From assembly GCA_016785225.1 (NCBI GenBank), contig JAFBJZ010000857.1, forward strand, positions 496,001 through 560,000: a stretch of 64,000 bases of DNA. Direction: 5' to 3'. The stretch is from Psettodes erumei (taxonomy: Eukaryota; Chordata; Actinopteri; Pleuronectiformes; Psettodidae). Of the stretch, positions 1 to 13,100 are shown piece after piece (position 1 is the stretch's first letter; each line of letters starts with the position of its first letter). The position numbers and the translations under genes were made by a program. The notes below the pieces were generated by a model. The model searched no databases. It was not told where the DNA came from and was given only the letters and a program-made list of their open reading frames with translations.

Positions 1-2051
1 TACAGTGTTTTCATGTATGAATTTGAACATTTACTAAGCGTTTGTGATGATCAATACTGATCGGTCAACAGGGGGTCCAAAAGAAAATGTATGCCCTGGG
101 GCCCTCAAAAAAAACCCAAACACTGAAAATTAGTTTGCACCAACAAACTAACAAACCATTAGTTTGTTTTTGTATTAAAATTATGCAATATTCGGTCAAC
201 TCACTTTGAACATTTAGCAAGTAGTAAATTTCTATCCTTATCTTTTGATGCAACTTTCATTTTTGGTTGTTTAAATTATTTTTGTTTTGTTGTACCTCAA
301 AACACCTGCAAATGATCAATGTACAGTTAGAGTTTCAAGCCTTTCCTGCTCTGAACAGCTATGTTGAGCTATGTAACACCCAGAAACAAATTGATGCAAT
401 ATGGCATTCTTATGTTTACAAGGCTGCACTCATTCTCATTGGAATCAAACCTAGTGATCTTCATGTGTATAGCCCCATCAGATGCAGATAGATGTCTTAA
501 TGTTCAAATTCCCTCTCGCAATCAGTAGCAGTTCATTTGGCAGTAGAAATTTCAAGTGGAAAAATCAGGAGTCCCACTGCTGACTTCATGTGTGAAACTT
601 TAAATCCTGCTCTCAGGGCTGAGAGACCTTCTTGAACCCTACTAAAGCAAAAGAAAAAAAGAAAAAAGGCAGAGATGGAATGCTTGGTTTGGTTTAAGCT
701 GTAGGACAGTACTTCTGACATCTACTCTCTTAATGACTCCTCTGTGCTCTGTGATTTGGCCTGTTTAAAGATCTTTCACAGGACAAAAATCAGACTAACT
801 GAGCTTTCTTTTCAGCCTGCTAAAGGCCAGCTTTAAGTGTTCATTTACAGAATGTCTTACAAGTCTCTGACAGAATACAGTAAAAGTCCAGGTGGAATAT
901 TTATACTTCTATTTATTTCTTTTTGAATTATTATACAGTATTTTACACAATGTACAGTACTCCACATAAAATAAACAATTCCACTAAACCTAACCCAGTT
1001 TCAATAATACACTTTCCATATAAAGTTCTGTAACATCTTTCATAATACCTATATTCTATAACAGCAGGATTTGAAATGTGTAAGTAATATCAACATGCTA
1101 ACACCTTCATCCATCAAAATCGGAGAGTATGTCGTCCCATCCATCATTTATCCATTTATGTCTTAAAATCTGACTATGCTACTGCAGCAATGTCAGCAAC
1201 ATGGAACAATGCAATTGCCAGTAGATTATTTTCTTCTTCCTTCTTATATGTTCAAGATTAAGTTTGAGTGGTCTTAAAAGACCATGTTGGGGACCAGCAT
1301 GTTTCACTTTTTCATAGTCTAGTGTGGAACATGATGTGTTGTTGGTTTTCAGTGGGGAATGTCATGTGAACCCATTACGAATGGTTGTGGCAGCCTCAGG
1401 AGGTACAACTGCCATTTCACATCTGACCTCACAATGTCCAACAGTGATGATGTGAATTTGAGGAGGTGAAGGTTCGTGAGTGATACGTGTGTCTGTGTGT
1501 GTGCGTGGGTGATATCTGACCATCAGTGGAGACAGGCCAAGGCAAAACCTAAGAACAAACATCAATCATGTTGTAATGGAAACTCAAAGTCTCCTGCTTT
1601 TTGTAAGGCATTGTGGGGGAAGATTTAAAGGCTCAGGATGAACAAAGGGTGAGTCTTACTTTCAATGACAGACACCCCCCCCTCGTGTTTTAATTCTTCC
1701 GGATGTAAGCATGGCTCATGTCCACGAATGTCAATGAGAGGCAGTTCTATGGCTTTTCTATGAATTACATTATTGATTCCCAATACTGCTCAGAACAGAA
1801 AATGTAATTATGCAAAGACTCCACCCCGGCCCCCTTCATTTTTACTGAACACATGTTCCTCTCTCCCTTCCCCCTTTTTTCTTCCATGCCCATGTTCACT
1901 TGGTGGCTTCTCATCAATTTGTCTTTCAGTAAGATGCCACCATCACAGCAGAGACTTTCCTGAATTCCTCAGCATCAGCAGCATCACCAACACCACCTTA
2001 GCAAGTCATTTTGGCTACTAAGATTTAAAGATTGCAAATTTAAGAGTCAGG
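1..2051. other. Anonymous non-coding DNA
   Basis: No gene or known repeat is recognised. The open frames here are short and low in complexity. A small inverted repeat has 10-base arms at 142-151 and 159-168 with a 7-base loop. Around 60-120 there is a GC-richer patch with A and G runs that could be an old repeat, but I cannot name it. Confidence 0.5.
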
Positions 2052-2081
2052 GTGTGTGTGTGTGTGTGTGTGTGTGGGGGG
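2052..2081. repeat. (GT)12 microsatellite ending in G6
   Basis: Twelve uninterrupted GT units run directly into a short G run before the unique sequence tcaaag. Dinucleotide arrays of this kind are very common in fish non-coding DNA and often vary in length. Confidence 0.95.
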
Positions 2082-2227
2082 TCAAAGATTTAATTCATTT
2101 ACATTTTAATTAGTAACTACATTCACATTCCTTCCATATTGACAACTGATACTCCCAACAATGGCTCTTTAAAATCCTTAAAGATAATCTTTTAAGCTTA
2201 CCACAAATTTAAACTTACCAAGCACTT

Positions 2228-2365
2228 CATTAAGAATATCTGTACAACAGTTATCCAATCAGCCAGTCATGAGGTACAATGCATAAAATCCTGTAGACAC
2301 AGCCTTGTGTCAATAGTCCAGCCTGGTGGTGGTGGTTAAATGATGTGGGGAAGAGTTTCTTGACC
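2228..2365 (+). mobile_element. Internally deleted Tc1-like transposon relic
   Basis: The left part (about 2228-2310) resembles the 5' untranslated region of a well-known fish Tc1-like family, with words such as ccaatcagccagtcatg and gcataaaatc in the expected order. It then jumps to the middle of the transposase. There, around 2317-2360, the plus strand reads V-Q-P-G-G-G-G-stop-M-M-W-G, matching the Tc1 box V-Q-x-G-G-G-G-x-M-V-W-G that follows the WSDE region. The N-terminal half of the gene is missing and stops interrupt the rest, so it is inactive. The family call is from memory of the consensus. I did not find terminal repeats. Confidence 0.7.
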
Positions 2366-4581
2366 ACCACCAGCCACACTCTGTCTGAGCACACAAACTT
2401 TGTGTTTGTTTTAATTTCTGTTAATCTTTTTAACTAGTGATGGATATTTTGTTGTTTTAAGGATATAGTTATTGCATCATTCTGTCCCTCTCCATGTCTT
2501 CCTCTGTTTTAATTCTTCTCTGAACCCCATCTTGGTCAGGCCCGTTTAGTCAGAATTTAAAAAAATTTGCAGGCTTTATTTATCCTCAGCTGATTCCCCA
2601 TTACAGTGAGTGGACAGATCCAAAATGAATCTATTTCAAAGACTGGGGCCGTCCTCAAAGGCTCCTGCCACAAGAACAACAATGTTTAAGCCTGTGACAG
2701 TGAAAGGAGGCAGGGGGTGGATTGAAACCAGAGGTGAAGGACACTGAAGCAGATGAGGACGGAGAAGAATGACAGATGAGAAGAAGAGGAGGAGGAGGGC
2801 AAGGAATAGGATGAGATGGGGCTAACAGCAGAGCAATGGGGCTTAAGGAGAGCTAGAGAGGGGGTGAAGGAGATGTCGGCAGAGAAGGAATACAGAGTGG
2901 AGAGAACGCATAAATAGGAGAGAAATTAAGCACCAACGTTAAAATTACACTCCTCTCCTAGCAACAGTTACTAGGTCACTGATGGACAGCCCACCGCATG
3001 GCAACCAGTGAGCAGCAGAGTGGGAGAGATGAACAGAGGCCTAGTGTTGGGCTGATGGAAAAGAGTAGGGGAAGAGGAGGAAGAGGAGAGGGAGGGAGGG
3101 AAGCGATGATGTGTCAGGGGGACATTTTCACCACAGATATGTTCTGCACACAGCTGTATGTTTGTGTAAATATTAACATTATAGGCATTTAGCTGATATA
3201 TAATTCTCTATCATCACATATTCTTCCACAGAGAAATAAATAAGCTCTGGTAAAACACAGAGGACAGGCACCAAGGAGAGTGTTGATTTTGCAAGCTATT
3301 CACACTGTCTCAGGTTCACAGATGTCTGACCTGTACAAAGAGTGTAACTGGAGGAATGCAGAGCAGCCACTGTGAGGATGATAACAAAACCTTAAATCAT
3401 TTCCTCACAAACATTTTTTAAACATTTAGGGCAGGGAAACTACACAGATAGACTGTCCACTCAGGGTGGACAAAAACATGCTGTTTTTTAGGAACTGCCA
3501 AACATCTCCATTACCACTTTGTCCGACCCAAAACTTACTCTGTTTAGTGTTTGCATTCTAATGACATGGCCACTGAAAATTCAGGAAAAGTCTGACCAGT
3601 GAGAATATGTGGATAATTATTTTATTTATTATGTAAGATTTTTAGCAGACAGTTTAACTCAAAACATGGTACTTATCATAGGTGATAAACTGTAGGTAAA
3701 GACAGCAGCAGACTGAAGTTAATTTTTTCTACACACCAACAATAGCTTCTCAGTAAGAACTAATGTCATTTTAAATGTGCATGATGCATGAATCTGGATG
3801 TCCAAATCAACTGATGAAAGGAAGAAGAAAGAGGACTTAAAGCTCTTTCTGAGGATCTGAGGAACAGCAGGGGAAACGCAACTAAAACTGGACAGTAAAT
3901 AGAAAAAAAACATGGAAAAGTAAAAGGTAAGAGTGAGGGCACAGATAGTTTGAGTATGAAAAGTAGTTGGTAAGTTTTATAAAATATAAAAAGCAGAAAA
4001 CTGTGAGAAAAAATAAAAGATGAACACACCAGACCAGATTTCCCCTCTTACAGACCAGAGGGGTGAATCAGGTGTTTTATTACAATATTAGAATGTTATC
4101 ATATGACGTCTGCTTCAAACAGACACCTGCTGCCATGATGTGCATTTTTCCACATTAACAAAATGCTTTGTGGTGACAACATCTGTGTGTTTTAAATTGT
4201 CACTGACACACATCAGTAAAAATAGATGTGAGTATCCTTGTTTTCAGCATATCAATGCAATATAAAATATTCATTAACAGTGCAAAATCAGGGACATCTT
4301 CAACAAGTGGAATTTATCAAATTGGCCTGTATTTGATGCTTTTAACTGAAACAAGTACTTAGTTGAATTAAAATGAAAAGGGTAGAATCAACAAATGTTG
4401 GATTTGAATCAGTGGAATTCTATTTTAAAGAAGATTAAAGAGCAAGTAGAGCAAGATTTGTGATCTGGTGTTTTGCACTGACCTCCAGTACCTGACACGT
4501 TTGAAGGCTCTCCCCTGTGAACCCAATACAGTCAGTCGTATAAATATATTGAGGTTCCTTATCCAGCCCAAGCATCCTTAT

Positions 4582-4582
<1 letters not shown>
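2366..4582. other. Anonymous non-coding DNA with purine-rich tracts
   Basis: No exon or transposon was recognised. Strongly purine-rich stretches occur at about 2745-2900 and 3045-3110, with many GGA and GAGAG words and few pyrimidines. Open frames that cross them are simple-sequence translations rich in R, G and E. The rest is AT-rich without visible structure. Confidence 0.5.

Positions 4583-4615
<33 letters not shown>
4583..4615. repeat. (CA)n microsatellite
   Basis: About sixteen uninterrupted CA units. The antisense frame across it gives a run of C-V dipeptides, so the frames of about 60-70 codons in this place are artefacts. Confidence 0.95.
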
Positions 4616-4619
<4 letters not shown>

Positions 4620-4949
4620 CCGGTGTCCACGTTTCATTTTCCTTCATCAGCCATATTAAAATGCTCTTCCTCTAACAATACCACAGAGGCTTGTTGAACT
4701 GTGCAGCCTCCCTGGGCAGTGCACCGGCTGTGGGGTTATTGCTCCCACTACAAGTCCCCTGTGTTCAGGGCAGACTGCTCAGTCTCAGCTGTTGCCCAGC
4801 GCTTTATGGCACTATACTGTTCTCGTTTCATTGTACCCACTTTAAAGGAAAATGCCCTTATAAAAGGATAGAGCAATGAAAATGTGACACTTTTTTTTGT
4901 CCCGTAAACCTATCTGCCCAAAGAAAAAAATAAATCAATAATCCTTTAC

Positions 4950-5076
4950 AAGAAGAAAAACTCCTTGATACTTTTCCATTACAGTGAGACATATTGTACT
5001 TTTTACTCCACTACGTTGTACAGAAGTCACAGATTTATGTTTTACACAAACTTTGGATACTTCATTATCTACTGCC
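4950..5076 (+). repeat. Common fish interspersed repeat (TACTTTTTACTCCACTAC type)
   Basis: The stretch attgtactttttactccac at about 4993-5012, with cttgatacttttccattaca upstream, matches the core of a very abundant teleost repeat. Its ends read like a 'gtggaaagtaactaagta' motif and its middle is 'tactccactacatttat'. I cannot place it in a transposon class. This copy is a diverged internal fragment. A second copy lies in the opposite orientation at about 7590-7895. Confidence 0.6.
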
Positions 5077-6671
5077 ATTCAATTGAGTGTATAGCTTTGT
5101 ATTGATTTGTTTGTATGATATATTGTTGGCAGGATTGCATGAAACGTTAAAGAGGATATATTCATGTCTACTACAGGTATATACTGAGTTCTATTTTTAT
5201 TACCTCTACCTGTTAGCAAGACTGCTTGAAAAAAATTATGGAGAGATTTTCACTTTTCCAAGAGGTCTCTCTTTATGTTACATTTTGGACGTAATCAGTA
5301 TCCAGAGAGTTCTTCACTGCTGTGAAATTTCACATATTAGTTTTTTTCTCCATAAATGCACACAAAATTTGAAATAAGAAATATAAGTGACACTATCTCA
5401 AGAAAATATCACAAAATGAGCCAGATCCAGGGACGAGGTTTGTACAAAACTGGGGTGCATACACACATATGATACTATTGTGCAGTAACTCATAGAGGTA
5501 GAGCCCATCCAACTGGTTATAATGTAAATCCAGTAGAGAGTTAATGGGTTTTAGTTATTGAGATGGATCCTGATGAAGATGGTAATCAATATGGGGATTT
5601 TGCCCATTTAGTTTGTTGTTATTTTAGCATTTTTAGCAGCATGACTCAACATTTAATAATCAGATTGTCATTTGTAAGTGATGTGTCTTGGCCAAAAATT
5701 CAGCCTGACAGACGTGATATGTTTGGAACATTTGAAACTTCTCCACAAGAGTTTTGAAAGAGTTCTTGGACCATGTAACAAAAGTTTGGAAGGATGGAGC
5801 CATTGTTTGGTCCAGCAGAGTTTACAAGAATGTTGTTGAAATTCTAAATCATGCCTGTGCAGTTGTACAGTGGAGGTTTTGGCGGAAAGATTCCTGTTAC
5901 TGACAAAGTGCAAATACAGACCTGCACAAATGCATGCAACTACACACACAGAAGGAGCATAGCAGATGTGCTGTAGATGTGTACCAAGGTAACTCATTTT
6001 CTTTTTAACACTCTATTGGTGTGCAGTGCCAGAAGTCAATAAAACTTAAAGGAGCGGGGCCTTTGGCTGGCTTGGCCTTTTGTGTCCAAACACACTACCG
6101 CTTGCACAAAAGTTCCTCTTGAGAAGAAAAATAGACAACACTGGTTCCTGTCATCCATTACAGGGGGCCATTTAGGGGAATTGCAGAGTGTTTGCTCAAG
6201 CCTTAATTAAAATGCACAGCCCATCAGTGTGTTCCTGTACTTAACCTTGGCTCGCCCACTTCTCACTTGCTCTCTCTCCTCTTGATTTCAGAGAGAGCGA
6301 GTGCCAGGGTGTTCAAATGCATGTGAAAGCACATACTCGCCACATAAACATGCACACAAACTGATACAGCGTACGTATGCCAGAGTCGGTCCTTTACTCT
6401 GGTGACTCACTTCATTAGCATTCTTTACATCTTCTTCCAGTGCTGTTAGCGCTGAAGGACATCCACCGAGAAAACATGCGGACACACACACACACACTAA
6501 AGCAAAGCTAGCCTTAACTCCAGCTCTCTTGCGGAGCTACTCTCTGGACGAGTTGTGCCGTTTTATCACAGCAGCTGTTGTGCTACAGCATGCTGGCAAG
6601 GAGGCAGGCTGGGTGTAATGGTCATCCTGCAGCCTGCTGGTAGCTGACCAGATACCCTGGCACTAAAAAAG

Positions 6672-6673
<2 letters not shown>
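5077..6673. other. Anonymous non-coding DNA
   Basis: No gene is supported. The segment at about 5090-5350 (including attacctctacctgttagca) feels repeat-like, but I cannot assign it. The open frame at 5668-5997 on the minus strand (109 codons) shows no domain and no splice context I trust. A short (CA)n run lies at about 6483-6497. Confidence 0.45.
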
Positions 6674-6708
<35 letters not shown>

Positions 6709-6717
6709 GGGGGGGGG
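6674..6717. repeat. (GT)16 microsatellite fused to G12
   Basis: Sixteen GT units pass without interruption into twelve G, followed by tgtcccat. The arrangement of a TG array against a G run is the same as at 2052-2081 and, on the other strand, 50369-50417. Confidence 0.95.
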
Positions 6718-7589
6718 TGTCCCATGTGTGAGGGTGGTGGAGTGACATTGATGTAAGGGATAGGGTCTGGAATCAAATAAAAGTAAATGTCCAAAGCTCC
6801 ACTAGTAGCTTCCTAGAGTCATCGGTTTAACAACAAAATTTTGTAAAACAAAAATGAAACCCGATCGCGCTGTGTGGTCAAAATACAATTCCAGTGGAAA
6901 TTGTAGGATGATAATATTGAATTATTGCCAGTCTAATGAGAAAGTACACAGCGCATCATGTCTCCAAGAAAATCAAAACAAAACAAACAGCAACCATGAA
7001 AAAAGGTAATTCAGTAGTTTGGGCTCAGCACAACAGCTGCTCACATCTCACACTGAAAGCAATGAAATGCCTAAAAAACAAAATTCTTACAACGGGTAGC
7101 ATTATAGTGTGGAGCACTGCTGTCTTTGTTATCTATTTATTTTTTGAAAAAATGAAGATTCCACTACAACAAAAAGAAGGGCAAGGCAAAACTCTACGTA
7201 TTTGCGACACCATGTACTTGTATATGTTACAGATATGGAAATATAACCCTGCTCTGAGAAAGTCTCAAGGAAATGAATGCAGTGTCTCAAGTATTTACAG
7301 TCTCAAGGAATGACATGAGGTGCTCCAGGTGATGTCATTTAAATATTCATTATTCTTTGCTTTTGGATGGAGAAGTAGCAAATGGAGCAAATGCCGGCCT
7401 AATTTCCAGGAATGTTATGTCATGTTTTAGATGTGAATGTAAGTTTAAAAATCTTTACAACAGTATGTGAAGGCACAAAATGGAGTGTCAGTAGAGTTGT
7501 GGTGGTGGTATGAGTGAGAAAAGTGAAATTTGAAAGATGAGCTAGAAGAAGATCCAGCACTCTAATTGGAATGGGAAGAATATTCATAT
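6718..7589. other. Anonymous AT-rich DNA
   Basis: Nothing recognised. A 125-codon frame at 6936-7313 on the plus strand is lysine-rich with no domain and no plausible splice pattern, and is likely chance in AT-rich sequence. Confidence 0.45.
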
Positions 7590-7895
7590 ATTTTGCTTTG
7601 TAAAAGTAACAATAAACCAAAGTTACAATTAAAAGTCCTACTTTCAAAGTGTTCTTTAAATGAAAGTATAGAACCATTACATGCAAAGTGTAGCTCGAAG
7701 TAAAACTTCTGAATAGGTAAACAAATAACCACTGTCATATTGTTACTGTACATAAAAGCTTAATTTAGTGTGGTTCAAGTGGAGCTGGTAGAATTCTTCA
7801 TACCTTAGAATCAAATCATATGTGTACAAAGTACATAAAATGGAACTACTCAATAAAAGATTAAGTTACATATACTTGTATAAATATAGCTGGTA
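7590..7895 (-). repeat. Common fish interspersed repeat, reverse orientation
   Basis: Words such as aaaagtcctactttcaaagt (about 7630-7649) and acataaaatggaactactca (about 7831-7850) follow the order expected for the reverse complement of the same abundant teleost repeat seen at 4950-5076. In the consensus, 'cataaaatggaaatactcaa' sits beside 'gtacttaaagta' words. This copy is much diverged, with gaps. It explains the unusual density of 'aagta' words here. Class unknown to me. Confidence 0.5.
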
Positions 7896-8760
7896 TGCTT
7901 AATGTAAATGTGGCCACAATAACTTGGAACTTCAGTTCCTACTGTTATAGTTCTAAGACATTAAATCAAGAGTACAAATTACTAATATATATATGTACTG
8001 TATATAATTTAATACTTTGTGTAAAAGATAAATTAAATAAATAAATAAAATCTGGTTTTGTATAAAGTTTGAAGAAAAAAGCAACACATTTGATTTTGAT
8101 TTTTCTATTCTTTTGTAATATGTGCAAATGTAAAGTTTCTCCTAAACATCATGCAAAAGTTGTGCTTTTTAAGCTCATTAAAATAATAATAATGATGCAT
8201 CCTGTGGGTTGCATGAATATGTTGTGTGAATTTCCTCATGATCTGATTGTAAGAGCTGGCTATGATCAGAGAGTCAACACAAACAGCCCACAGGAATCAT
8301 CTTCTGAGGATCATGAATATCCAAACAGAATTTCATAAAAATCAAAAGATTTTTGATCAAAGCCATGTTCTGGACATAGATCTCGGATGAATAAAGGCAC
8401 ACCGACTAATATGGATATCATTATGCCTTGCTGTTTTCAAACTAAAAAATGCAATGGAGAAGGATTTAGGTGGAGGTGAGGTCAGGATTATGAAGTGAGA
8501 GAAAGGAAGGTGAAGGGAGGAAAGGAAGCAGAGCTATGGCTGGGGAGGGAAGGGAAAAAGGAGGCTGTGGAAAGGCGAACAAAGGAAGTTGGAGGGTTGA
8601 AATGGGAGAAGGGGGTGGGGGTGGAGGGGCGGAGAGGGATGGCAGCTTTTCGTGGCTCGCTGGACGTCGATCAGAGCAAAGCAGAGAGAAATCACTCGCT
8701 CATGGAGTCCGCCCAGCAGGACTTCATGTATTCTGTAGCATCGTCCAAGGGCAATGAAAG
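7896..8760. other. AT-rich DNA followed by a G-rich purine tract
   Basis: The first part is AT-rich, with a short (AAAT)n run near 8034-8049. From about 8490 to 8640 the plus strand is almost pure purine. It contains several G runs at 8604-8638 (GGG, GGGGG, GGGGG, GGGG, GGG separated by short spacers), which fits a G-quadruplex pattern. Open frames on both strands here are translations of this tract. Confidence 0.6.
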
Positions 8761-8786
8761 ACACACACACACACACACACACACAC
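8761..8786. repeat. (AC)13 microsatellite
   Basis: Thirteen uninterrupted AC units just after the purine tract. Confidence 0.95.
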
Positions 8787-9010
8787 GATCTACGAAGCCC
8801 AACAAGGCATATCATCATCTATGAAGCAGAAACACTGGGAGGCAACGCTGTGCGAGGAGGTTTGGGGAAACAGAGGAAGCATTGCTGCAACATCTACCCT
8901 AAAGAGGCCTTTAATGTTAAATATGCCCTCACTGACACGTTTCGCCTCCAGAGCACCTTACTCCCTTTTCCACGCTTCCTCTTCATCTGCCTCCCTCCTC
9001 CAGCAGTGCG

Positions 9011-9024
9011 CACACACACACACA
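9011..9024. repeat. (CA)7 microsatellite
   Basis: Seven CA units; short and possibly invariant. Confidence 0.85.
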
Positions 9025-9955
9025 TGCTTGGCTAATTAATAGCCACTGTTCAGTGAGACAAGGTCATGCTGCCAGAGGACTAAACACAATGCCACGAAGC
9101 TGACACCTCTGCTAATACATGAGACAGTGGAGACTGTTCCCCTATCCTCCACCACCATTTTTTTGTTGTTGCTGTTTTTGTTTTTGGAGCATATTGTGAT
9201 AGCAGTAAGTGAATGTTTTTGAAGTGAATGTAACATCAGGTCCAAGTGGGTGAAACCATCTGCTGCTTGCATGTGTTTAGTTTTTTGGGGTTTTCTTTTT
9301 CTTTAAGATGTCTCAATTTAAAGCATGGCTAGTGACAAGCAATGAAAACAAGTTGGTTTAAATTAGCAGAAGATGGGGATCAATTCTTGCAACATGTGTA
9401 AGCACGTAGCAACCAAGTTCCCTACCAGAATACATCTTAAATAAACATCAAGAATTTGACATACTCTTAGACCAAAAGAAAATTCAGTTTACTCAGGGAA
9501 GACATCAGTATGGGAGCAGCCAAATCTGTCAGAGCATGTCACAGCCTGAGGAAAAAGCAGCAGGACAACAATGAGCTCTTTCAAAAATCTAACCCCTCTC
9601 TGGATTTGATCTCATTTCTTTCAGTGGTTGTCAGCATTGCCAATACCCGCGCTGAATTAAAACTGTATGCTTACGTTGCAAGATTACTTTGACAAATCCA
9701 CTAAGTGTGTTTAAATTTATCAAAAGAGGTCTTAAAAGTGTCTTTATTAAACACTCTGCATAACATTAGGGAATCTAATCTTCAAGCATCTATCCTAGAA
9801 CTACTGATCACAGTTTTATACTATACCTGCGCAAAGCCCTCAAATTCCAGTTCAAATCCACGTCTGTCCAGATTTATAAAATGTATGTACTATAGACTTT
9901 AGAACCAACCAAATAACAAACATTATCACAGTGTTTTGTGTCAATGTTTTTGCAG
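9025..9955. other. Anonymous non-coding DNA
   Basis: No gene or named repeat was recognised. The 25-base word at 9861-9885 recurs at 16518-16542 with 21 of 25 bases the same and only transitions between the two, so part of this region may be an old repeat. Confidence 0.45.
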
Positions 9956-10137
9956 ATTATGAAGATGACCTTTGACCTATAGGCCAAAAATGTGTTTTGC
10001 GTGGTTACAGTGACCGCGACCTTTGGCCTTTGATCATTAAATTCATTTCATTCAAGCATGTGCCAGGTGTAATTAAATTCCCTCCAGGCTTTCCTGTTAT
10101 ATCGTGTTCACAGGGGGGGTAGGATGGACGTGAGTGA
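9956..10137 (+). repeat. Percomorph 'ACCTTTGACC' dispersed repeat
   Basis: The sequence resembles a widespread fish repeat built from units of roughly 80-130 bases, each with the order 'cagtgacc..gacctttgacc', 'aaattccctc', 'gatatcgtgttcac', 'gacggacgtgag'. Here one finds acagtgaccgcgacctttgg, aaattccctccagg, tatatcgtgttcacaggggg and ggatggacgtgag in that order. A partial earlier unit (gatgacctttgacc) lies at about 9964. Boundaries are approximate and the class is unknown to me. The minus-strand frame over this region is therefore not a gene. Confidence 0.6.
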
Positions 10138-13100
10138 GTAAATATAAAAGCAATGGTACAGACTTGCCTACACTTGCATTGCTGCCCTCTTGAAGCAGTG
10201 ATACAGGCGGTGAATAATGTGGTGTGCACTTGGTGAAATGGTCTTCACTCGTCTCTGCTTTCTGTATATGACGTTCTACGGAGTGCCACTGAAGAGGCTG
10301 CTAGCTTCAGCTGTGACTTCAGTGACAGGCTGATGGAGTACAGCGCAGCCCTGCTGAACTTTATGTAGGAGGCACCAGCCCTCACCATATGTATTCAGAG
10401 CAGGGAATGGTGGCTGATCTTTAGTAATGTTCTGGTTGATTGGTGTAGGGTGGCAGGGGTGATTTGTTGGCATCACCTTCCCTTGACAAAAGCGAGAGGA
10501 AAAATTCTCCTGGCCCATCTTGTGCATTTACCGAGGATGAGGGCCAAGGAAAGAGAAATGAGACATACTCTTTTTCATCTCTCCCCTTCTCTTTTCTAAG
10601 TAGGCTTGAAGGTCACCGCGTATGAAACAATCTGTAACATATGTCGCTGTGCAGAAGCTGAGAGCAGACAAAAGGCATCTGCTGCTCTGTTGTGCTCTCA
10701 CTCAAATGGCCCTTTCCTCTTAATAGCTCGCCGTCTTCTCACATGACATTTCAGCATCACAGTCACATGCTCCTCCTGCAGGCTTTACAGTGTCCGGCAA
10801 AATCCTGTGCAAAATGTCAGTGCATTTTGGAGCACTGACGTTGTCATGTTCTGCAGCCCTGCACTCCTGTGGCCCACAGCACTGCTTTGCACTCTTTGTG
10901 ATCCAGTATGTGGACCTTGCATCCGTGCAGGATTCAAATATTCAAAAGTATGTATTGAAACAAATCTCTGCCCTCATACCCCCTGCTACCAAACCACACA
11001 TGCTCCCAAACTGCTTGATATTCTCAGATGAGAAAGATGTACAATGCTTGTCATTTTCCAGAGGCCCATGTCCAGCCTGGGCTTGATTGATCGCAGACAG
11101 AAAATATATCTTGATGGAGTGATTTTTTTATCTCAAGATATCTGGTCTTAAATCAAGTAACTCTTTGATTGCAAACATGTTTTTATTCAGGAAAGTGATA
11201 TTGGGGGACATAACTGTGGTGGAGTGCAAAGGCTGTAACCATGATGTTAGAAATACTGAGGTTAAGTCTCCTCACTGCAATTTAAAATGCTTTTAATTTG
11301 ATATAGATTATGTCATATTTTGTTTATAGTCAATTACTACAGGTCAGACTTCCCTCAAGTTGGTTAAAAAAAACCCAAATTTCCAAATAAGATACAACAG
11401 ACGTGACCTCAGTGTCCTCAGTGGTAGCTATGGCTCCTGGGGCTACCATTTGGCATTTAAACTGAAGCATAATGCCAAATGTGCATTATGTTTTGGGGGT
11501 TGGGATGTGTGTGTCGGGGGAGTGGGTGTCTGGCCCTTGGGCACGGAAATGATCAGAAACAGCCCTGGCATCATGTGTCCATTGTCTGGTGTCTTGTATA
11601 CTCTTGTATAGCCTTGGACAGGTGTCTCTACTTGAGAAAATCCTTTCAATGGAGCAGTTGAGGCACATAAAAGCATGAGCTAATGCATACTGGACTGAAA
11701 GTGACAATATGGCGGATGTTACACAAAGCTTGGGCTTTTCAGACCAGCGAATGTGCCCTATTAGTAGTAGTTGCGTTTTTTTCTTGTTTTTTCTCTTTCT
11801 TCCGAGCTCCTGTGGTTAAGTGGCTGCTTTAATTAGGCAAACATTATTGTGCAGTCATTCAGTAGACACTGTTAAGTCAAACAACTCGGTTAAGCCTTGC
11901 ACTCAGTACAAATGTGGCTTAATTGGGAGTTAAAAGTCTAACTGTTGAGTTTTCAAATCTAATCAGTATGCCTTTGAAAGGGCAATCTGCTCAGAGCAGC
12001 CTATTCTTGTGTTTGGAATGTCTCTGCTTGACACCCACTTGATCTACAAGGCTCTTTTTGGTTTGTTTTGACTCAGTCGTAGCCAGGAAGATGATTGTGT
12101 AGGAAAGAATACTGAGGGCTGTCATGGTTTATAGTTTTCTCCCACCATCACAAATGCTGTAAATGAAGTGATGAGAAGAAAAGTTAATTAGAAATGAAAC
12201 TAATAAAATATTTTTATCAAAAAGCATAAACAGTCACGAGGCAACACATGGCAGCTATAGCAGCAAGTCTGATGGGTTTATAATACAGGTCCTCAGGGCT
12301 GTGATATAATAAGGATAGAAAAACACTAAGAAACTGCTATTCTATGTGAGTCAGCTTAGACACACTTATAAGGAAAAATGGCAACCTTGTTGCAGAAACC
12401 TTTGAAAAAAGTGAATGCATCTGAATTTCTGTGCATAATGAATGATGCATGCAGAATGTTTGCTTGCTGATCAATATTCTCACTAGCAATAATGCACTGT
12501 CAGGCTGGAGGAAATGATTCAATTCCCTGATTTGCAGACAAATTCCAGTACCTAAACTAAAGAGCACTCAAAATGCAGCTCTCTGCCAAGGCAGAACATT
12601 TCCCACAAACCTGAAGTCAATTTGTGAAATTTTCTGGAGAGCATTGAGATAGTGTCACTCTTGGAAATCACACTGGAGACCTACTGCTCAGGAGTTTAAA
12701 CTCATGTGATATGCACCCTAACTTTTCAGCTATTAGGTCGACCCTTTTATTTCAACTCTTTGTGCATTTACAGAGTTATGACTCAAAATGTGAGATGTGG
12801 TGAATATATTTCTTTGTTCTGAAAACTGATCTCGCTTGAAATGTATTTGTATCTAAGTTAGACCAGGAGCCACTTCTGGTAAAAAATCTGACCTTCTGAC
12901 AGCGGTAAAAAAAAGTAAACACTGTAATATCTGATATCTTGCCTTTTGGGGGCAGCAGAAGTTACAGATCGGAAAAGTGACATAACCTCAACTTTTAAGT
13001 TGATATAGTGAGGAAACTGGCTGCTTATATTTACCTCCATTTCATATATCCATTGGAGTGTCAACCTGATGAATAAATGTCCAATATTCCCTCTCTGCTC

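Noticed and set aside
4843..4870. TATA-like cttataaaagg as a promoter
   Set aside because: No open frame or conserved first exon follows, and AT-rich DNA gives such words often.
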